A DNA stretch of 64,000 bases from the NCBI RefSeq assembly GCF_001939735.1, contig NZ_MJIL01000079.1, forward strand, positions 186,370 to 250,369. Direction: 5' to 3'. The position numbers were made by a program, and so were the translations under genes. Numbering within the stretch: position 1 is the stretch's first letter; each line of letters opens with the position of its first letter. Below the pieces are notes generated by a model. The model was not told where the DNA came from. It ran no database searches and saw nothing but the letters and a program-made list of their open reading frames with translations. This document shows positions 1-8,962 of the stretch, one piece after another. This DNA is from Photobacterium proteolyticum (GTDB lineage: Bacteria; Pseudomonadota; Gammaproteobacteria; Enterobacterales; Vibrionaceae).

Positions 1-554
1 TGCGCCGCCGTGGTGACTGTTGCATCAGGCAGTTGATAGCGGAACTCACCGGCGCCTTGGGCATCAACCGTCCCCTCCAGTACGAATGCCTTGATATCAG
101 CCTTCGCCCCTTGCTCATTGTTAAAGCTCACCGGCTTCATGGTGATATTAAAGTCCGTTTTGCGCGTCAGGGCAGTATTAGTGGTAAAACTGATTGGTGA
201 AACGCCTTCGCCCCACAGTTTGTCGGCAATTGGCCGTAGCTCTTCATCAAGCACCAGCTCACTGGTTGAGGTCACGCCCATAAAACCATGGCTGACCTTA
301 TGCTGAACATACCAAACATCCGGCAGGCCTTCCTCGTCAAACACCGGCTTCCAGTCATCTTTGATTTCAATACGGGACACTGCATCTGAATTCAAATAGC
401 CACGATCGTAGCTTTCACTGCTGATGGTCAGGTAGGGATTTTCATACTTACCTACGGTATCTAAATAGATACGCTCACCAATCTGCCCGGTTGCAAATGG
501 CCAGCACAATACAATTGCTACAGCGCCGCCAACAGCACCTATTTTTCTCAACAT
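1..554 (-). CDS. DUF945 (YdgA-like) family protein, 3' end outside window
   Basis: The minus strand is open from an ATG at 554 to the window edge, giving 184 residues without a stop. The protein begins MLRKIGAVGGAVAIVLCWPF, a short hydrophobic signal anchor, followed by a region rich in beta-strand patterns (GERIYLDTVGKYENPYLTIS, then SYDRGYLNSDA). This opening matches the DUF945/YdgA family of inner-membrane-anchored periplasmic proteins, whose biochemical role is not established. A GGGAC purine stretch lies about 7 bases before the ATG. The gene points away from the signalling module that starts at 721, and the two share a 166-base intergenic region. The family call rests on the N-terminal third only; the remainder is outside the window. 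Confidence 0.75.
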   Translation of the reverse strand, partial: MLRKIGAVGGAVAIVLCWPFATGQIGERIYLDTVGKYENPYLTISSESYDRGYLNSDAVSRIEIKDDWKPVFDEEGLPDVWYVQHKVSHGFMGVTSTSELVLDEELRPIADKLWGEGVSPISFTTNTALTRKTDFNITMKPVSFNNEQGAKADIKAFVLEGTVDAQGAGEFRYQLPDATVTTAA

Positions 555-720
555 TTTGTGTCCCAGTCTCTGAAGATGAAACGTTAAGTCTACCACAGCA
601 AATCTGAATAATCGTTGCATAGTCAACGACTAATACTAAAGGTTTGTAAGCAGCATCTCAGTCTATTGCGGTCGCATCTTGTACACTTTAAGTACTAAAA
701 CTACAAATAGGGAATTGAGG

Positions 721-2655
721 GTGAATAATTTTGTCATTGTATGTCTGGATGACGATCCTGGTGTAGTCGAACGGCTAAACCGCGATTTAGCGGACTTCGC
801 CACGCTGTTTGATATCTGCAATGCCTACAGTATCGAAGAGGCAATTGATACCTTGCAGTTTATCGAGCAAAGTGACCAGCGTGTTGCCATGGTGATCTGT
901 GACAACGAACTCGGCAATGACAACGGCGTCGATTTTCTGGTTCAGCTGGATCAATACCCGGTTGCCAGCCAGGCACGCTCGATACTGCTCAATGACAAAC
1001 CGCAACTCGATGCCATCATGCAGGCGGTCAATGAAGGACGCCTGCACTACTGTCTGACCAAGCCCTGGAGCAAAAAAGAGCTTCATCAGGTTCTGCTCAA
1101 AGAACTGACTACTTTTGTTCTCAAGCATACCGAAGAAGACTGGCTGCGCTATAGCCAGGTACTGGATCACCGCCGTATCCTCAATGCCCACATAGAAAGG
1201 CAAATGTCGAGCTTTCGTTCCGGGTTTATTCAAAATACCAATGATATCGACGATGCCAGCCTTGCCCGCCAGGTAACAGATGCGCTTCATGAATTCTTCA
1301 ACGGCAACGATGAAGACCGCGCCTGTCGTACCTACAGCGAGGGGCACCTGCTCACCAAGGAAGGCGAGCCGAACAACTTTCTCTGGTTTATTACTCAGGG
1401 CGAGGTTGCGCTGTACAAAAAAGACGAGCATGGCTACAAACACGAAGTAGTACGCGTCGGTCCCGGTCATCTGGTCGGCGGCATGTCTTTCGTTACCGGA
1501 GAGCCTTCTTTCTCTACCGGGGTGACACTGGATACGACTAATGTCATCAAGCTCGACCGCCAGCTGTTTAACAAAGTCATGAACTCGCGCAGCGAGCTGC
1601 TTCCGCTGTTCACCAACCTGTTGCTGCGTAACTTCAACCGTCGGCTGCAGGGCAGTATTCAAACCGAGATGCGCCTGCAGCAGACACTCAAGTCGCTGGA
1701 CGAGGCCTACCACCAGCTGGTGGAAAAAGAAAAAATGGCGATGCTCGGCCAGCTGGTCGCCGGTGTTGCCCATGAGCTCAATAACCCTGTTTCTGCGATT
1801 TTGCGTGGCAGCGATACCCTTAAACAGACCATTTGCAAACTCACCGACTCGCAACTGAGCCATGAAAACCAGACCAGGGGCAATTATATTCTTCAGCAGG
1901 CTATGCAGTCTCGTCCGTTATCAACTTCCGAAACCCGTCAGCTTGCCAAGCAGCTTGAATCGGTACTAGACGATCGCCAGCTCGCACGAAAAGCCGTACA
2001 GATGGGGGTTGATAAGCAGGAGTACCTCAACAACTGGCTTCTGCCACAAAAGGCTCAGCTCAAACCGGTGATGGCCGAGTGGGATAACTATTACCAGATG
2101 GGCAACTTTCTACGCTCGATCAATGTCTGCGCCCAGCGCATCGCCGATCTGGTCAAGAGTCTGAAGAGCTATGCCCGTCAGGATGATGAAACCATACACA
2201 CCGTTGACCTTCACGAAGGACTGGAAGATACCCTGGTAATTTTTGAGAACCGCCTCAAGCGCCACCATGTCACCAAGGAGTATTCAGCGCTGCCGAAGCT
2301 TAATTGCCAACCCATTGCCCTACAGCAAGTGTGGACAAACCTGATTTCCAATGCCCTCGATGCCGTAGAGGAACCCGGCGAGATACATATCTCGACCCGC
2401 TATACCCCAGGCTCAGAGCAGAAATCCATCGATGTGGTTGTGGAAGATAACGGCAAAGGGATCCCGCCCGAACAGCAGGAGAGAGTTTTCGAACTGAACT
2501 ACACCACCAAACGTGAGGGCAATTTTGGCTTGGGCATAGGATTGTCGGTATGCCAACAAATCATCCACCAGCACGACGGCACTATTCAGGTAGAGTCGAA
2601 GCCCGGCGAATTTACCCGCATGATCGTAACGCTACCGCTAAACCAACCTAATTAA
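721..2655 (+). CDS. Hybrid sensor: receiver + cNMP-binding fold + histidine kinase
   Basis: A 644-aa cytoplasmic signalling protein. Residues about 5-125 form a receiver domain (CLDDD acidic pocket, phospho-acceptor Asp61 in ICDNELGN, and LTKPW near 113). Residues about 180-305 form a cyclic-nucleotide-binding-like beta barrel, followed by a helical linker, a HisKA segment with His351 in AHELNNP, and an HATPase domain (NLISNALDAV, EDNGKGIP, GLGIGLSVCQQI). No membrane segment is visible. The phosphate-binding cassette of the cNMP fold reads GGMSFVTGEPSFSTG and lacks the usual GE...R signature, so nucleotide binding is doubtful. I chose GTG 721, preceded by a TAGGGA/GAGG stretch; an in-frame TTG at 679 would add 14 residues. 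It is probably co-transcribed with the lone receiver 64 bases downstream. The target pathway is unknown. Confidence 0.85.
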   Translation: MNNFVIVCLDDDPGVVERLNRDLADFATLFDICNAYSIEEAIDTLQFIEQSDQRVAMVICDNELGNDNGVDFLVQLDQYPVASQARSILLNDKPQLDAIMQAVNEGRLHYCLTKPWSKKELHQVLLKELTTFVLKHTEEDWLRYSQVLDHRRILNAHIERQMSSFRSGFIQNTNDIDDASLARQVTDALHEFFNGNDEDRACRTYSEGHLLTKEGEPNNFLWFITQGEVALYKKDEHGYKHEVVRVGPGHLVGGMSFVTGEPSFSTGVTLDTTNVIKLDRQLFNKVMNSRSELLPLFTNLLLRNFNRRLQGSIQTEMRLQQTLKSLDEAYHQLVEKEKMAMLGQLVAGVAHELNNPVSAILRGSDTLKQTICKLTDSQLSHENQTRGNYILQQAMQSRPLSTSETRQLAKQLESVLDDRQLARKAVQMGVDKQEYLNNWLLPQKAQLKPVMAEWDNYYQMGNFLRSINVCAQRIADLVKSLKSYARQDDETIHTVDLHEGLEDTLVIFENRLKRHHVTKEYSALPKLNCQPIALQQVWTNLISNALDAVEEPGEIHISTRYTPGSEQKSIDVVVEDNGKGIPPEQQERVFELNYTTKREGNFGLGIGLSVCQQIIHQHDGTIQVESKPGEFTRMIVTLPLNQPN

Positions 2656-2719
2656 TACCGGACGGGCAGTTATCAAGCTGCCCGCACGCTCACTGGAGTG
2701 AGCTTGAAAAGGAGGCCAT

Positions 2720-3220
2720 ATGAACAAATACCTCATCCTATGTGTTGATGATGAACGAGAAGTCCTCGACAGTGTGCTGCATGATCTCGGCAGTCTGGAA
2801 GAGCACTTTATTATTGAAGCAGCCGAGTCGGTTGATGAAGCCAAGGAAGTACTGGCCGATGCGATTGCCGATCATATCCCCCTAGCCCTGATCCTCTGCG
2901 ATCATATTATGCCGGGCGAGACGGGAATTGATTTTCTGATCGAGCTAAAACAGCAGTCTGAAACAACCCGATCGCGTCGGGTACTACTGACCGGGCAGGC
3001 CGGACTGGAAGAGACGGTACAAGCGGTTAACCATGCCAGCCTGGACTATTACATTTCAAAACCGTGGGATGGCGACCAGCTTAAAGATGTCGTTATCGAC
3101 CAACTAACTACATACATCATTGATAACGAAAAAGAATTAATGCCATGGGCAAGAATTCTGGATACCGGCAGAATCATGATGGCGCTCAGCGACAAGCGGA
3201 TTTCATTGTCCGATATTTAA
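2720..3220 (+). CDS. Single-domain response regulator
   Basis: 166 residues. Nearly the whole protein is one CheY-like receiver: acidic pair in CVDDE near residues 9-11, phospho-acceptor Asp61 in LCDHIMPGETG, conserved Thr/Lys region LLTG and ISKPWDG. About 40 C-terminal residues form no recognised output domain, so it probably acts by protein contact or as a phosphate sink. The start has a strong AAGGAGG five bases before the ATG. It follows the hybrid kinase by 64 bases, and both share the CD...G.DFL and KPW motif style, so it is the likely phosphorylation partner of that kinase. The gene ends 76 bases before ldhA, but I see no evidence that it regulates lactate metabolism. Confidence 0.85.
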   Translation: MNKYLILCVDDEREVLDSVLHDLGSLEEHFIIEAAESVDEAKEVLADAIADHIPLALILCDHIMPGETGIDFLIELKQQSETTRSRRVLLTGQAGLEETVQAVNHASLDYYISKPWDGDQLKDVVIDQLTTYIIDNEKELMPWARILDTGRIMMALSDKRISLSDI

Positions 3221-3254
3221 TTGTCATACAAACCTTTTCGGGGCAGCAAGAAAA

Positions 3255-3270
3255 TGTTATGTTGATCACA
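3255..3270. promoter_or_regulatory. Candidate CRP site before ldhA
   Basis: TGTTA-N6-TCACA matches nine of the ten core positions of the CRP consensus TGTGA-N6-TCACA. Its near edge lies 26 bases before the ldhA ATG, close to the start for an activator, so it could equally act by occlusion or be a chance match. No convincing -10/-35 pair was assigned around it. Confidence 0.3.
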
Positions 3271-3296
3271 TAATTAGTTCCCCGAAGAGGTAACAC

Positions 3297-4289
3297 ATGA
3301 AAGTAGCAGTCTTTAGCACCAAGAAATATGATCAGAAATCCTTCGAGATCATTAACGACAATTATCAGCACGAGCTGACCTATTTTGACTTTCGACTCAC
3401 TGTGCAGACAGCCAAGATGGCACAGGGTTTCGAGGCCGTCTGCGCCTTTGTCAACGATGATCTGAGTCAACCTGTGCTTGAAGCTTTAGCCAATAATGGT
3501 ATCCGCCTGATCGCCATGCGCTGTGCAGGTTTCGACAAAGTCGACCTGGAAGCAGCCAAGCAACTTGGCATTCAGGTAGTGCGCGTTCCGGCCTACTCAC
3601 CGGAGGCTATCGCCGAGCACACCCTGGGGCTGATGCTGAGTCTTAACCGAAGGATCCACCGAGCCTACCAGCGCACCCGAGATGCCAACTTTTCGCTTGA
3701 AGGCCTGACTGGCTTTAACTTCCATGGTAAAACCGTTGGGGTCATCGGTACCGGCAAGATAGGTATTGCAACGATCCGTATTCTCAAGGGGCTGGGAATG
3801 AATATCCTGGCCTACGACCCTTACGAGAACCCGGTCGCCATCGAACTAGGCGTTACCTACACCTCGCTGGATGAAATTTACCGCCAGTCTGATGTTATTA
3901 CGCTTCACTGCCCGATGACCCAGGAAAACCACCACATGCTCAATGCCGACGCCTTTGCCAAAATGCGCGACGGCGTCATGATCGTCAACACCAGCCGTGG
4001 CGAACTTCTTAACTCCAAAGATGCTATCGAAGCACTCAAGAGCAGCAAGATTGGTTCATTAGGTATCGATGTCTACGAAAATGAAAAAGACTTGTTCTTC
4101 GAGGATAAGTCCAACGACGTTATCAAAGACGATGTTTTCCGCCGCCTGTCGGCCTGCCACAACGTATTGTTTACCGGCCACCAGGCTTTCCTGACCGAAG
4201 AGGCACTCGGCAACATTGCCGACACGACCCTCAACAACATTACCCAGTACGCGGCGGGCAACACATCTGGCAACGAGTTAATTCAATAA
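3297..4289 (+). CDS. ldhA: Fermentative D-lactate dehydrogenase
   Basis: 330 residues, the usual length for the NAD-dependent D-lactate dehydrogenase that reduces pyruvate to D-lactate in the cytoplasm during fermentation. It matches enterobacterial LdhA closely along its length: RCAGFDKVDL, RVPAYSPEAIAEH, the Rossmann motif GVIGTGKIG, the catalytic Arg in NTSRGEL, the Glu in DVYENEKDLFFED, and the catalytic His in TGHQAF. The ATG at 3297 has GAAGAGG about 8 bases upstream. A possible CRP site lies just upstream. It is a single-gene unit; the 199 bases to the next gene hold no obvious strong terminator. Confidence 0.97.
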   Translation: MKVAVFSTKKYDQKSFEIINDNYQHELTYFDFRLTVQTAKMAQGFEAVCAFVNDDLSQPVLEALANNGIRLIAMRCAGFDKVDLEAAKQLGIQVVRVPAYSPEAIAEHTLGLMLSLNRRIHRAYQRTRDANFSLEGLTGFNFHGKTVGVIGTGKIGIATIRILKGLGMNILAYDPYENPVAIELGVTYTSLDEIYRQSDVITLHCPMTQENHHMLNADAFAKMRDGVMIVNTSRGELLNSKDAIEALKSSKIGSLGIDVYENEKDLFFEDKSNDVIKDDVFRRLSACHNVLFTGHQAFLTEEALGNIADTTLNNITQYAAGNTSGNELIQ

Positions 4290-4488
4290 AGCTGACTTTA
4301 TTTGCGCTAAATGTTGACCGATACATTTAGCGCTACTTATTTCTCCCTCTTCAACCAGATTCAGTAAAAACGATCGCAACCACAACAATTACGATTACTT
4401 TCACTTTGCTTTCATTTTGATAAATTGAGCACATTTTGCACATTTAAGTTACTTATAATTAGCTTCGTTTTTTCATAAGGAACGAAAA

Positions 4489-6708
4489 ATGAAAGCAATC
4501 AAAACAACATCACTTCTTGTCTCACTCGCGATCAGCAGTTCAGTCTTTGCTGCTGATTACTGGGCAGACTATCTGGCATCCCGCTCTCCAGGCTCCGATC
4601 TCAGAGATGCTGCATCACATATAGCTAATGACAATATTCTGCCGAACTTCTCATATGTCGGATATCGATTTGGTAACGAACCGTTACCAGATTCCAGCCA
4701 TCTAGGTTTCAAAGTTTTTCAGGTCACAGCCTACGGCGCTATTGCTGATGATAACGTCAGTGATAAGGATGCCATTCGCAGAACAATCGCCGCCGCAGAA
4801 ACCTATATCGACAACGGTGGTGCCGGAGCCATCATCGAGTTCCCCCGAGGACAATTCCGACTCAATGATGCTTCAGATATGACCGGGCTGGATATGTCTG
4901 ATACACAACAGGGGGCTGATAACCGCAAATCATTCACAATCAACGTTTCACGAGGCAATATCGTCTTCCGCGGAGCTGGGCCTGAAACCGTACTATTTAT
5001 GGAGCGTAACCTGGAACTCGTCGATCCAGATAAAGACTGGACGACACCATATCTATTCCAGATCAGCTTCGATAAATATAATCCGGATCCAAATACGATT
5101 GACTTAAGAAAAACACCGATAAAATTAGCGAATGGTGACAAATTTATTACGACAGTGGCTTCTGATCACCTTCGGGAAACGACACGCTCAATCACTGTCG
5201 CTGATGCATCTAAACTACAAACAGGCCAGTGGGTAATGCTAACCCGGCTTGATAACACGCCCGCCACCGTCGCCAACGCCGTTGCGCCATATCAACCAGA
5301 AGCAGCCTGGACTGCTATCACTGGCAAAGGCCTAAGATCACAAGAGTACCATCAAATCACTCATATTCAGGGTGATACCATAACCTTTGCCGCTCCGATC
5401 CACCATGATGTCGACTCCGGCGGATTATGGGGACTAAAACCTGCACCTTTGCTGGAGAATATCGGTTTTGAGGACTTAACTTTCAAAGGTAACTGGCACG
5501 ACAGTTTCGTCCATCACAAAAACGGGGTTCATGACGGCGGCTGGAGTATCTTGCGCCTCAAAGGTGTTGCCAACAGCTGGGTCAAAAATATCGACTTCCA
5601 GGATGTCAACGTCGGTTTAACCTTTACGGGCAGTGCGGCCAGTACCATTCAGGACATTAATTTCATAGGCAACCCGGGACACCTTAGCCTTGATATCAGC
5701 AGTTCAACTCATGTTCTTGCTTCAAGAGTGAAAGACACAGCAAGGCACTGGCATGCTGCAGGGTTCTCCCACCGGGCTGTTGGTAACGTTCTGAGCGAGT
5801 CCTGGCATTCACCGGACCGCTTTCATAACCTCCACGCCGACCAGCCTTATGCCAACCTCATCGATAAAAATATCGGTGGATGGAACTACGGGCTAATGGG
5901 CGGAGCAGCAAACCAACAACCAAACCATCTAAAATACCTGGTCTTCTGGAACAATGAAAATACGGCACCACGCACTGTCACCAACTGGAGCTTCATGCGA
6001 CATGATAGCTTATATGGCCGGGTGATAATGCCTTATGTTGTCGGTCTATCCGGCTGGACGTTCAATACAATTGAAAACCAGCAGACTTACGACCCTAGCT
6101 TGCCTGCGAATAAGAAACAGGCACATATCCAGGACACTACTCCAATCGATAGCTTGTATCGTGCCCAAAAGCAGCAACGCTTATGCTCCCAGGGGATGAC
6201 GGATCCTGACTTAGTCGGCGAATGGCCATTAAGTGGCACTGTAGAAGACATTTCTTGCAATCAGCAACATGCCACCAGCTTTGCCGCCAATGCTGGAACA
6301 TTCAACGGCATTGACGAGCGAGTCGAGCTTGGTGATTTCGATGTGATGAACCGGCTAGAGTTTGACATTCGTTATGACAGCTGGAACACAGCTAAAGCCG
6401 GTTTTGCCATAACCAAATGGAACTATGGGACAAATAACCCATATTACGTGCAAATAAGTAAAACGGGTGTCCTGAGTGCCCGTGTAAACGGTAAGGGCAT
6501 CAGCGCGACAAACCTTGGTGACGGAAACTGGCACCATGTCGTTGTTACACTGAATGGTAACCAACTTGGCTTAACTGTTGACGGTACAGACTACGGCGTT
6601 AAAACAGTTACACCTCCAGCCAGCAATGACATTCCACTGAGTATCGGCTCTACAGAGCGAAATACTTACCCATTCCAGGGAGAAATCGCCAATATAAAGC
6701 TGTACTAA
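4489..6708 (+). CDS. Secreted parallel beta-helix protein with C-terminal LamG domain (putative carbohydrate-active)
   Basis: 739 residues with a Sec signal peptide (cleavage likely after SSVFA, residue 21). Residues about 75-120 (VFQVTAYGAIADDNVSDKDA, then AIRRTIAAA) are the opening of pectate-lyase-3-like right-handed beta-helix proteins. The body to about residue 520 has the Gly/Asn-rich strand pattern of such helices, including NIVFRGAGPET and ENIGFEDLTFKGNWHD. Residues about 555-739 form a LamG/concanavalin-like domain with the signature DGNWHHVVVTLNG and a terminal GEIANIKLY. The architecture fits an exported polysaccharide lyase, hydrolase or carbohydrate-binding protein, possibly of the DUF4955-like group; the substrate cannot be read from the sequence. 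The ATG has AAGGA 7 bases upstream. It stands alone and ends in a clear terminator. No sugar-uptake genes lie beside it. Confidence 0.7.
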   Translation: MKAIKTTSLLVSLAISSSVFAADYWADYLASRSPGSDLRDAASHIANDNILPNFSYVGYRFGNEPLPDSSHLGFKVFQVTAYGAIADDNVSDKDAIRRTIAAAETYIDNGGAGAIIEFPRGQFRLNDASDMTGLDMSDTQQGADNRKSFTINVSRGNIVFRGAGPETVLFMERNLELVDPDKDWTTPYLFQISFDKYNPDPNTIDLRKTPIKLANGDKFITTVASDHLRETTRSITVADASKLQTGQWVMLTRLDNTPATVANAVAPYQPEAAWTAITGKGLRSQEYHQITHIQGDTITFAAPIHHDVDSGGLWGLKPAPLLENIGFEDLTFKGNWHDSFVHHKNGVHDGGWSILRLKGVANSWVKNIDFQDVNVGLTFTGSAASTIQDINFIGNPGHLSLDISSSTHVLASRVKDTARHWHAAGFSHRAVGNVLSESWHSPDRFHNLHADQPYANLIDKNIGGWNYGLMGGAANQQPNHLKYLVFWNNENTAPRTVTNWSFMRHDSLYGRVIMPYVVGLSGWTFNTIENQQTYDPSLPANKKQAHIQDTTPIDSLYRAQKQQRLCSQGMTDPDLVGEWPLSGTVEDISCNQQHATSFAANAGTFNGIDERVELGDFDVMNRLEFDIRYDSWNTAKAGFAITKWNYGTNNPYYVQISKTGVLSARVNGKGISATNLGDGNWHHVVVTLNGNQLGLTVDGTDYGVKTVTPPASNDIPLSIGSTERNTYPFQGEIANIKLY

Positions 6709-6775
6709 ATCAAGCTTATTGTTGAGTAAACTTATTGACTTAACCAGATCAGGTTTCGGTTAATTCAACCATGCA

Positions 6776-6802
6776 GCCCGGCATATATTTCCGGGCTTTT
6801 TC
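6776..6802 (+). terminator. Intrinsic terminator of the beta-helix/LamG gene
   Basis: GCCCGG and CCGGGC pair across a 9-base loop and are followed by a run of T. It lies 68 bases after the stop at 6708. Confidence 0.8.
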
Positions 6803-7289
6803 ATTGATTTAACCTACCTCAAAGAAGTTCACGATAATAAGCATTACATAACTTTCTATATCAATACGTTAGGTGCAGCCGTAACACTCGGCAAAGTATC
6901 TAATGCAAGCTTTATCCACCTAGGGCTTAGAGCGTTCACCAATAATCATCGCGAGCAAAGCAGACGAGATATGTTATTTTACTCTTAACAATATCGATTC
7001 ATAGTATAAACCACAGACAACAGTTCAGCAGCCACAGCTCCCAACTGATACTAACAGAACCATAAAATGACTTAAGTAGCTTGTCTTATTTTGCTGTCAA
7101 ACAAAGTGAGATAAGCTCCTGATATTTTGTACAACATTCGCGTTCAAGATCACAATTTTTTTGTGATTATTGCTGCATTTTTACGCTGTTCTTTATCAAA
7201 AAAGTAACTTAATACCGTAAAAATCTATGATTGCCCTCCTTTGTCCATTAAAATGCTTCCATTACTTTAGGCTCCACGGACTAACTTTC
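6803..7289. other. Intergenic region, no gene recognised
   Basis: About 490 AT-rich bases between the terminator at 6802 and the next likely start at 7290. An ATG at 7227 is in frame with the downstream gene, but the 21 residues it would add do not look like a signal peptide, so this stretch is treated as upstream region. No repeat, RNA gene or strong palindrome was seen. Confidence 0.5.
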
Positions 7290-7835
7290 ATGCGTAAAAC
7301 ACTCCTTGCCACAGGTATTTTCCTGGCATCTATTTCTGCGGCTCATGCTGCCCAGACCACGATGAGTAACTTTAGTTACGATTACGCTGAAGCGCGTATT
7401 GGTATTAGCCCACTTACTTACGGTGCTGGTTTCAGCAAATCCATCCACCCTAACGCACACCTGACCGGCTCTGTCGATAGTGAATTCGACAGCGACTGGG
7501 ACGTAGCGCTAGGTGTCGGTTTCCATGCGCCAGTCAATAACTGGGCCGATATTACCGGTGAAATCAAAGCTAGGAATGCCAAAAACGGCAGCGAATTTAA
7601 CAGTTCTGGCGGCAAGCTCGGCATGGAAGTGAATATCGGTGTTCGTCAGTGGCTTGGTCCTCAGCTAGAAGTCGGCGGCCAGATTGGTCACCTGAACATT
7701 AGCGATCACGAAAAAACCATCGGATCAGTGTATGGTAGGTTCCATGCAACGGAACTGTTCTCTATTGGTGTTTCGGCTCGCTTCAACGAGATCTACGACG
7801 ACCAGATCATGCTGTCGACACGTTTCAAGTTCTAA
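7290..7835 (+). CDS. Small secreted beta-barrel-like protein, probably outer membrane
   Basis: 181 residues. A signal peptide is evident (MRKTLLATGIFLASISAAHA, cleavage near residue 20). The mature part alternates polar and hydrophobic residues as in transmembrane beta strands (DYAEARIGISPLTYGAGFSK, VALGVGFHAPV, GGKLGMEVNIGVRQWL) and ends in an aromatic residue (STRFKF), typical of outer-membrane proteins. I place the start at ATG 7290, 21 codons inside the longer open frame, because the signal peptide begins there; the ribosome site is weak. Its function is unknown. It stands alone between two terminators. Confidence 0.6.
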   Translation: MRKTLLATGIFLASISAAHAAQTTMSNFSYDYAEARIGISPLTYGAGFSKSIHPNAHLTGSVDSEFDSDWDVALGVGFHAPVNNWADITGEIKARNAKNGSEFNSSGGKLGMEVNIGVRQWLGPQLEVGGQIGHLNISDHEKTIGSVYGRFHATELFSIGVSARFNEIYDDQIMLSTRFKF

Positions 7836-7868
7836 TACTTAAACAAATAATTGAGATATCAGCAGATA

Positions 7869-7893
7869 ACAGCCCCTTTCTCGGGGCTGTTTC
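7869..7893 (+). terminator. Intrinsic terminator of the 7290-7835 gene
   Basis: ACAGCCCC pairs with GGGGCTGT across a 6-base loop, followed by a T-rich tract, 34 bases past the stop. Confidence 0.8.
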
Positions 7894-7959
7894 TTTATTC
7901 ACCCTACTCATATATCCAAATAACCTCAGCAAGCAGGTAAGCTGGTAGTTGGGTGTTCT

Positions 7960-8865
7960 CTAGTCAACCAGGCTCCTTAGCCATTCAGCAAACGCGACGA
8001 TTCTTGGCGACTGTGCCAGCTCTTTGCGACACACAATGTAGTAGCTCAGCGGTGATGTTACCGACATCGCAAAAGGCGCCACCAAGCGCTCATCATCGAA
8101 CTGATCGGCAATAAACGACTTACGCCCCATTGCCACACCGATACCCCGCTCAGCAGCTTGTAGCGCCAAATCCGCCCTGTCAAACGTGCACCCGGCCTCC
8201 GGCAATTCGACACCGTGTCGCTGTGCCCAATATTGCCATTCATCATTACGTCCGGCACGGGCCCATGGAGCCGCATCGTGAAGCAGCATGCAGGTACTGA
8301 GTTTGTCAGGATTGCCATATAAATCATGGGCAACAGCGTAGTCGTGGCTGCACACCGGCAACATACTTTCATCCATGAGCTTTGCGGAGTGCAGCCCACC
8401 ATACTTGCCGTGACCAAAATAGATAGCGCAATCAAATGTCTCAGTTTGAAAATCAATGAGTTCGTTTCGGGTTCGAAGGTGAAAACGCAGCGCCGGGTAC
8501 TTATCTAAAAATTCCTTAAGCCTTGGCAGCAACCAGGTCTGGGCAAAGGTCGGGGGCACGGCTACATTGAAATCACCGCTCAATTCGAGTGTTTTGAGAT
8601 CCCGAATTTCATGGGCAATATCCCCAAAATTGTGGGCGACCACCATTTTCAGACGCTTGCCTTCCTCGGTCAATGTCAGCTTTCTCGGCTGGCGAATAAA
8701 TAACTGAACCCCGAGGCTGTCTTCGAGGTTTTTGATTTTATGGCTAACGGCACTTTGGGTCAGGCACAAAATTTCTGCAGCTCGGGTGAAACTCATTTGC
8801 TCGGCAGCAATCAGGAAACAATGCAATCCGGATAGTACCGGGCCAGTGAGCTTGGGTAGTCGCAT
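7960..8865 (-). CDS. LysR-family transcriptional regulator (DsdC/GcvA type)
   Basis: 301 residues. The N-terminal winged helix-turn-helix covers about residues 12-70 (SFTRAAEILCLTQSAVSHKI). The rest is the two-lobed effector-binding domain, ending FAEWLRSLVD. The segment TFDRADLALQAAERGIGVAMG, with RLVAPF and YYIVC after it, resembles the D-serine regulator DsdC more than generic GcvA-like proteins. No D-serine genes (dsdX, dsdA) are nearby, so the ligand and targets are unknown. It reads in the same direction as tfoX, which lies 97 bases upstream; co-transcription is possible but not shown. The start codon is an ATG with a poor ribosome site. Confidence 0.8.
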   Translation of the reverse strand: MRLPKLTGPVLSGLHCFLIAAEQMSFTRAAEILCLTQSAVSHKIKNLEDSLGVQLFIRQPRKLTLTEEGKRLKMVVAHNFGDIAHEIRDLKTLELSGDFNVAVPPTFAQTWLLPRLKEFLDKYPALRFHLRTRNELIDFQTETFDCAIYFGHGKYGGLHSAKLMDESMLPVCSHDYAVAHDLYGNPDKLSTCMLLHDAAPWARAGRNDEWQYWAQRHGVELPEAGCTFDRADLALQAAERGIGVAMGRKSFIADQFDDERLVAPFAMSVTSPLSYYIVCRKELAQSPRIVAFAEWLRSLVD

Positions 8866-8962
8866 AGGGGCTTACACTAAACAGAAGATTACCGCTATCT
8901 TACAACAAAAAAAGCCACCAAAATATGGTGGCCAATACTACCCAGTCTGTATCTATTGCGTC

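Noticed and set aside
787..1863. 358-codon open frame on the minus strand
   Set aside because: It is fully antisense to the hybrid kinase gene, whose domains are clear; the antisense protein has no recognisable domain.
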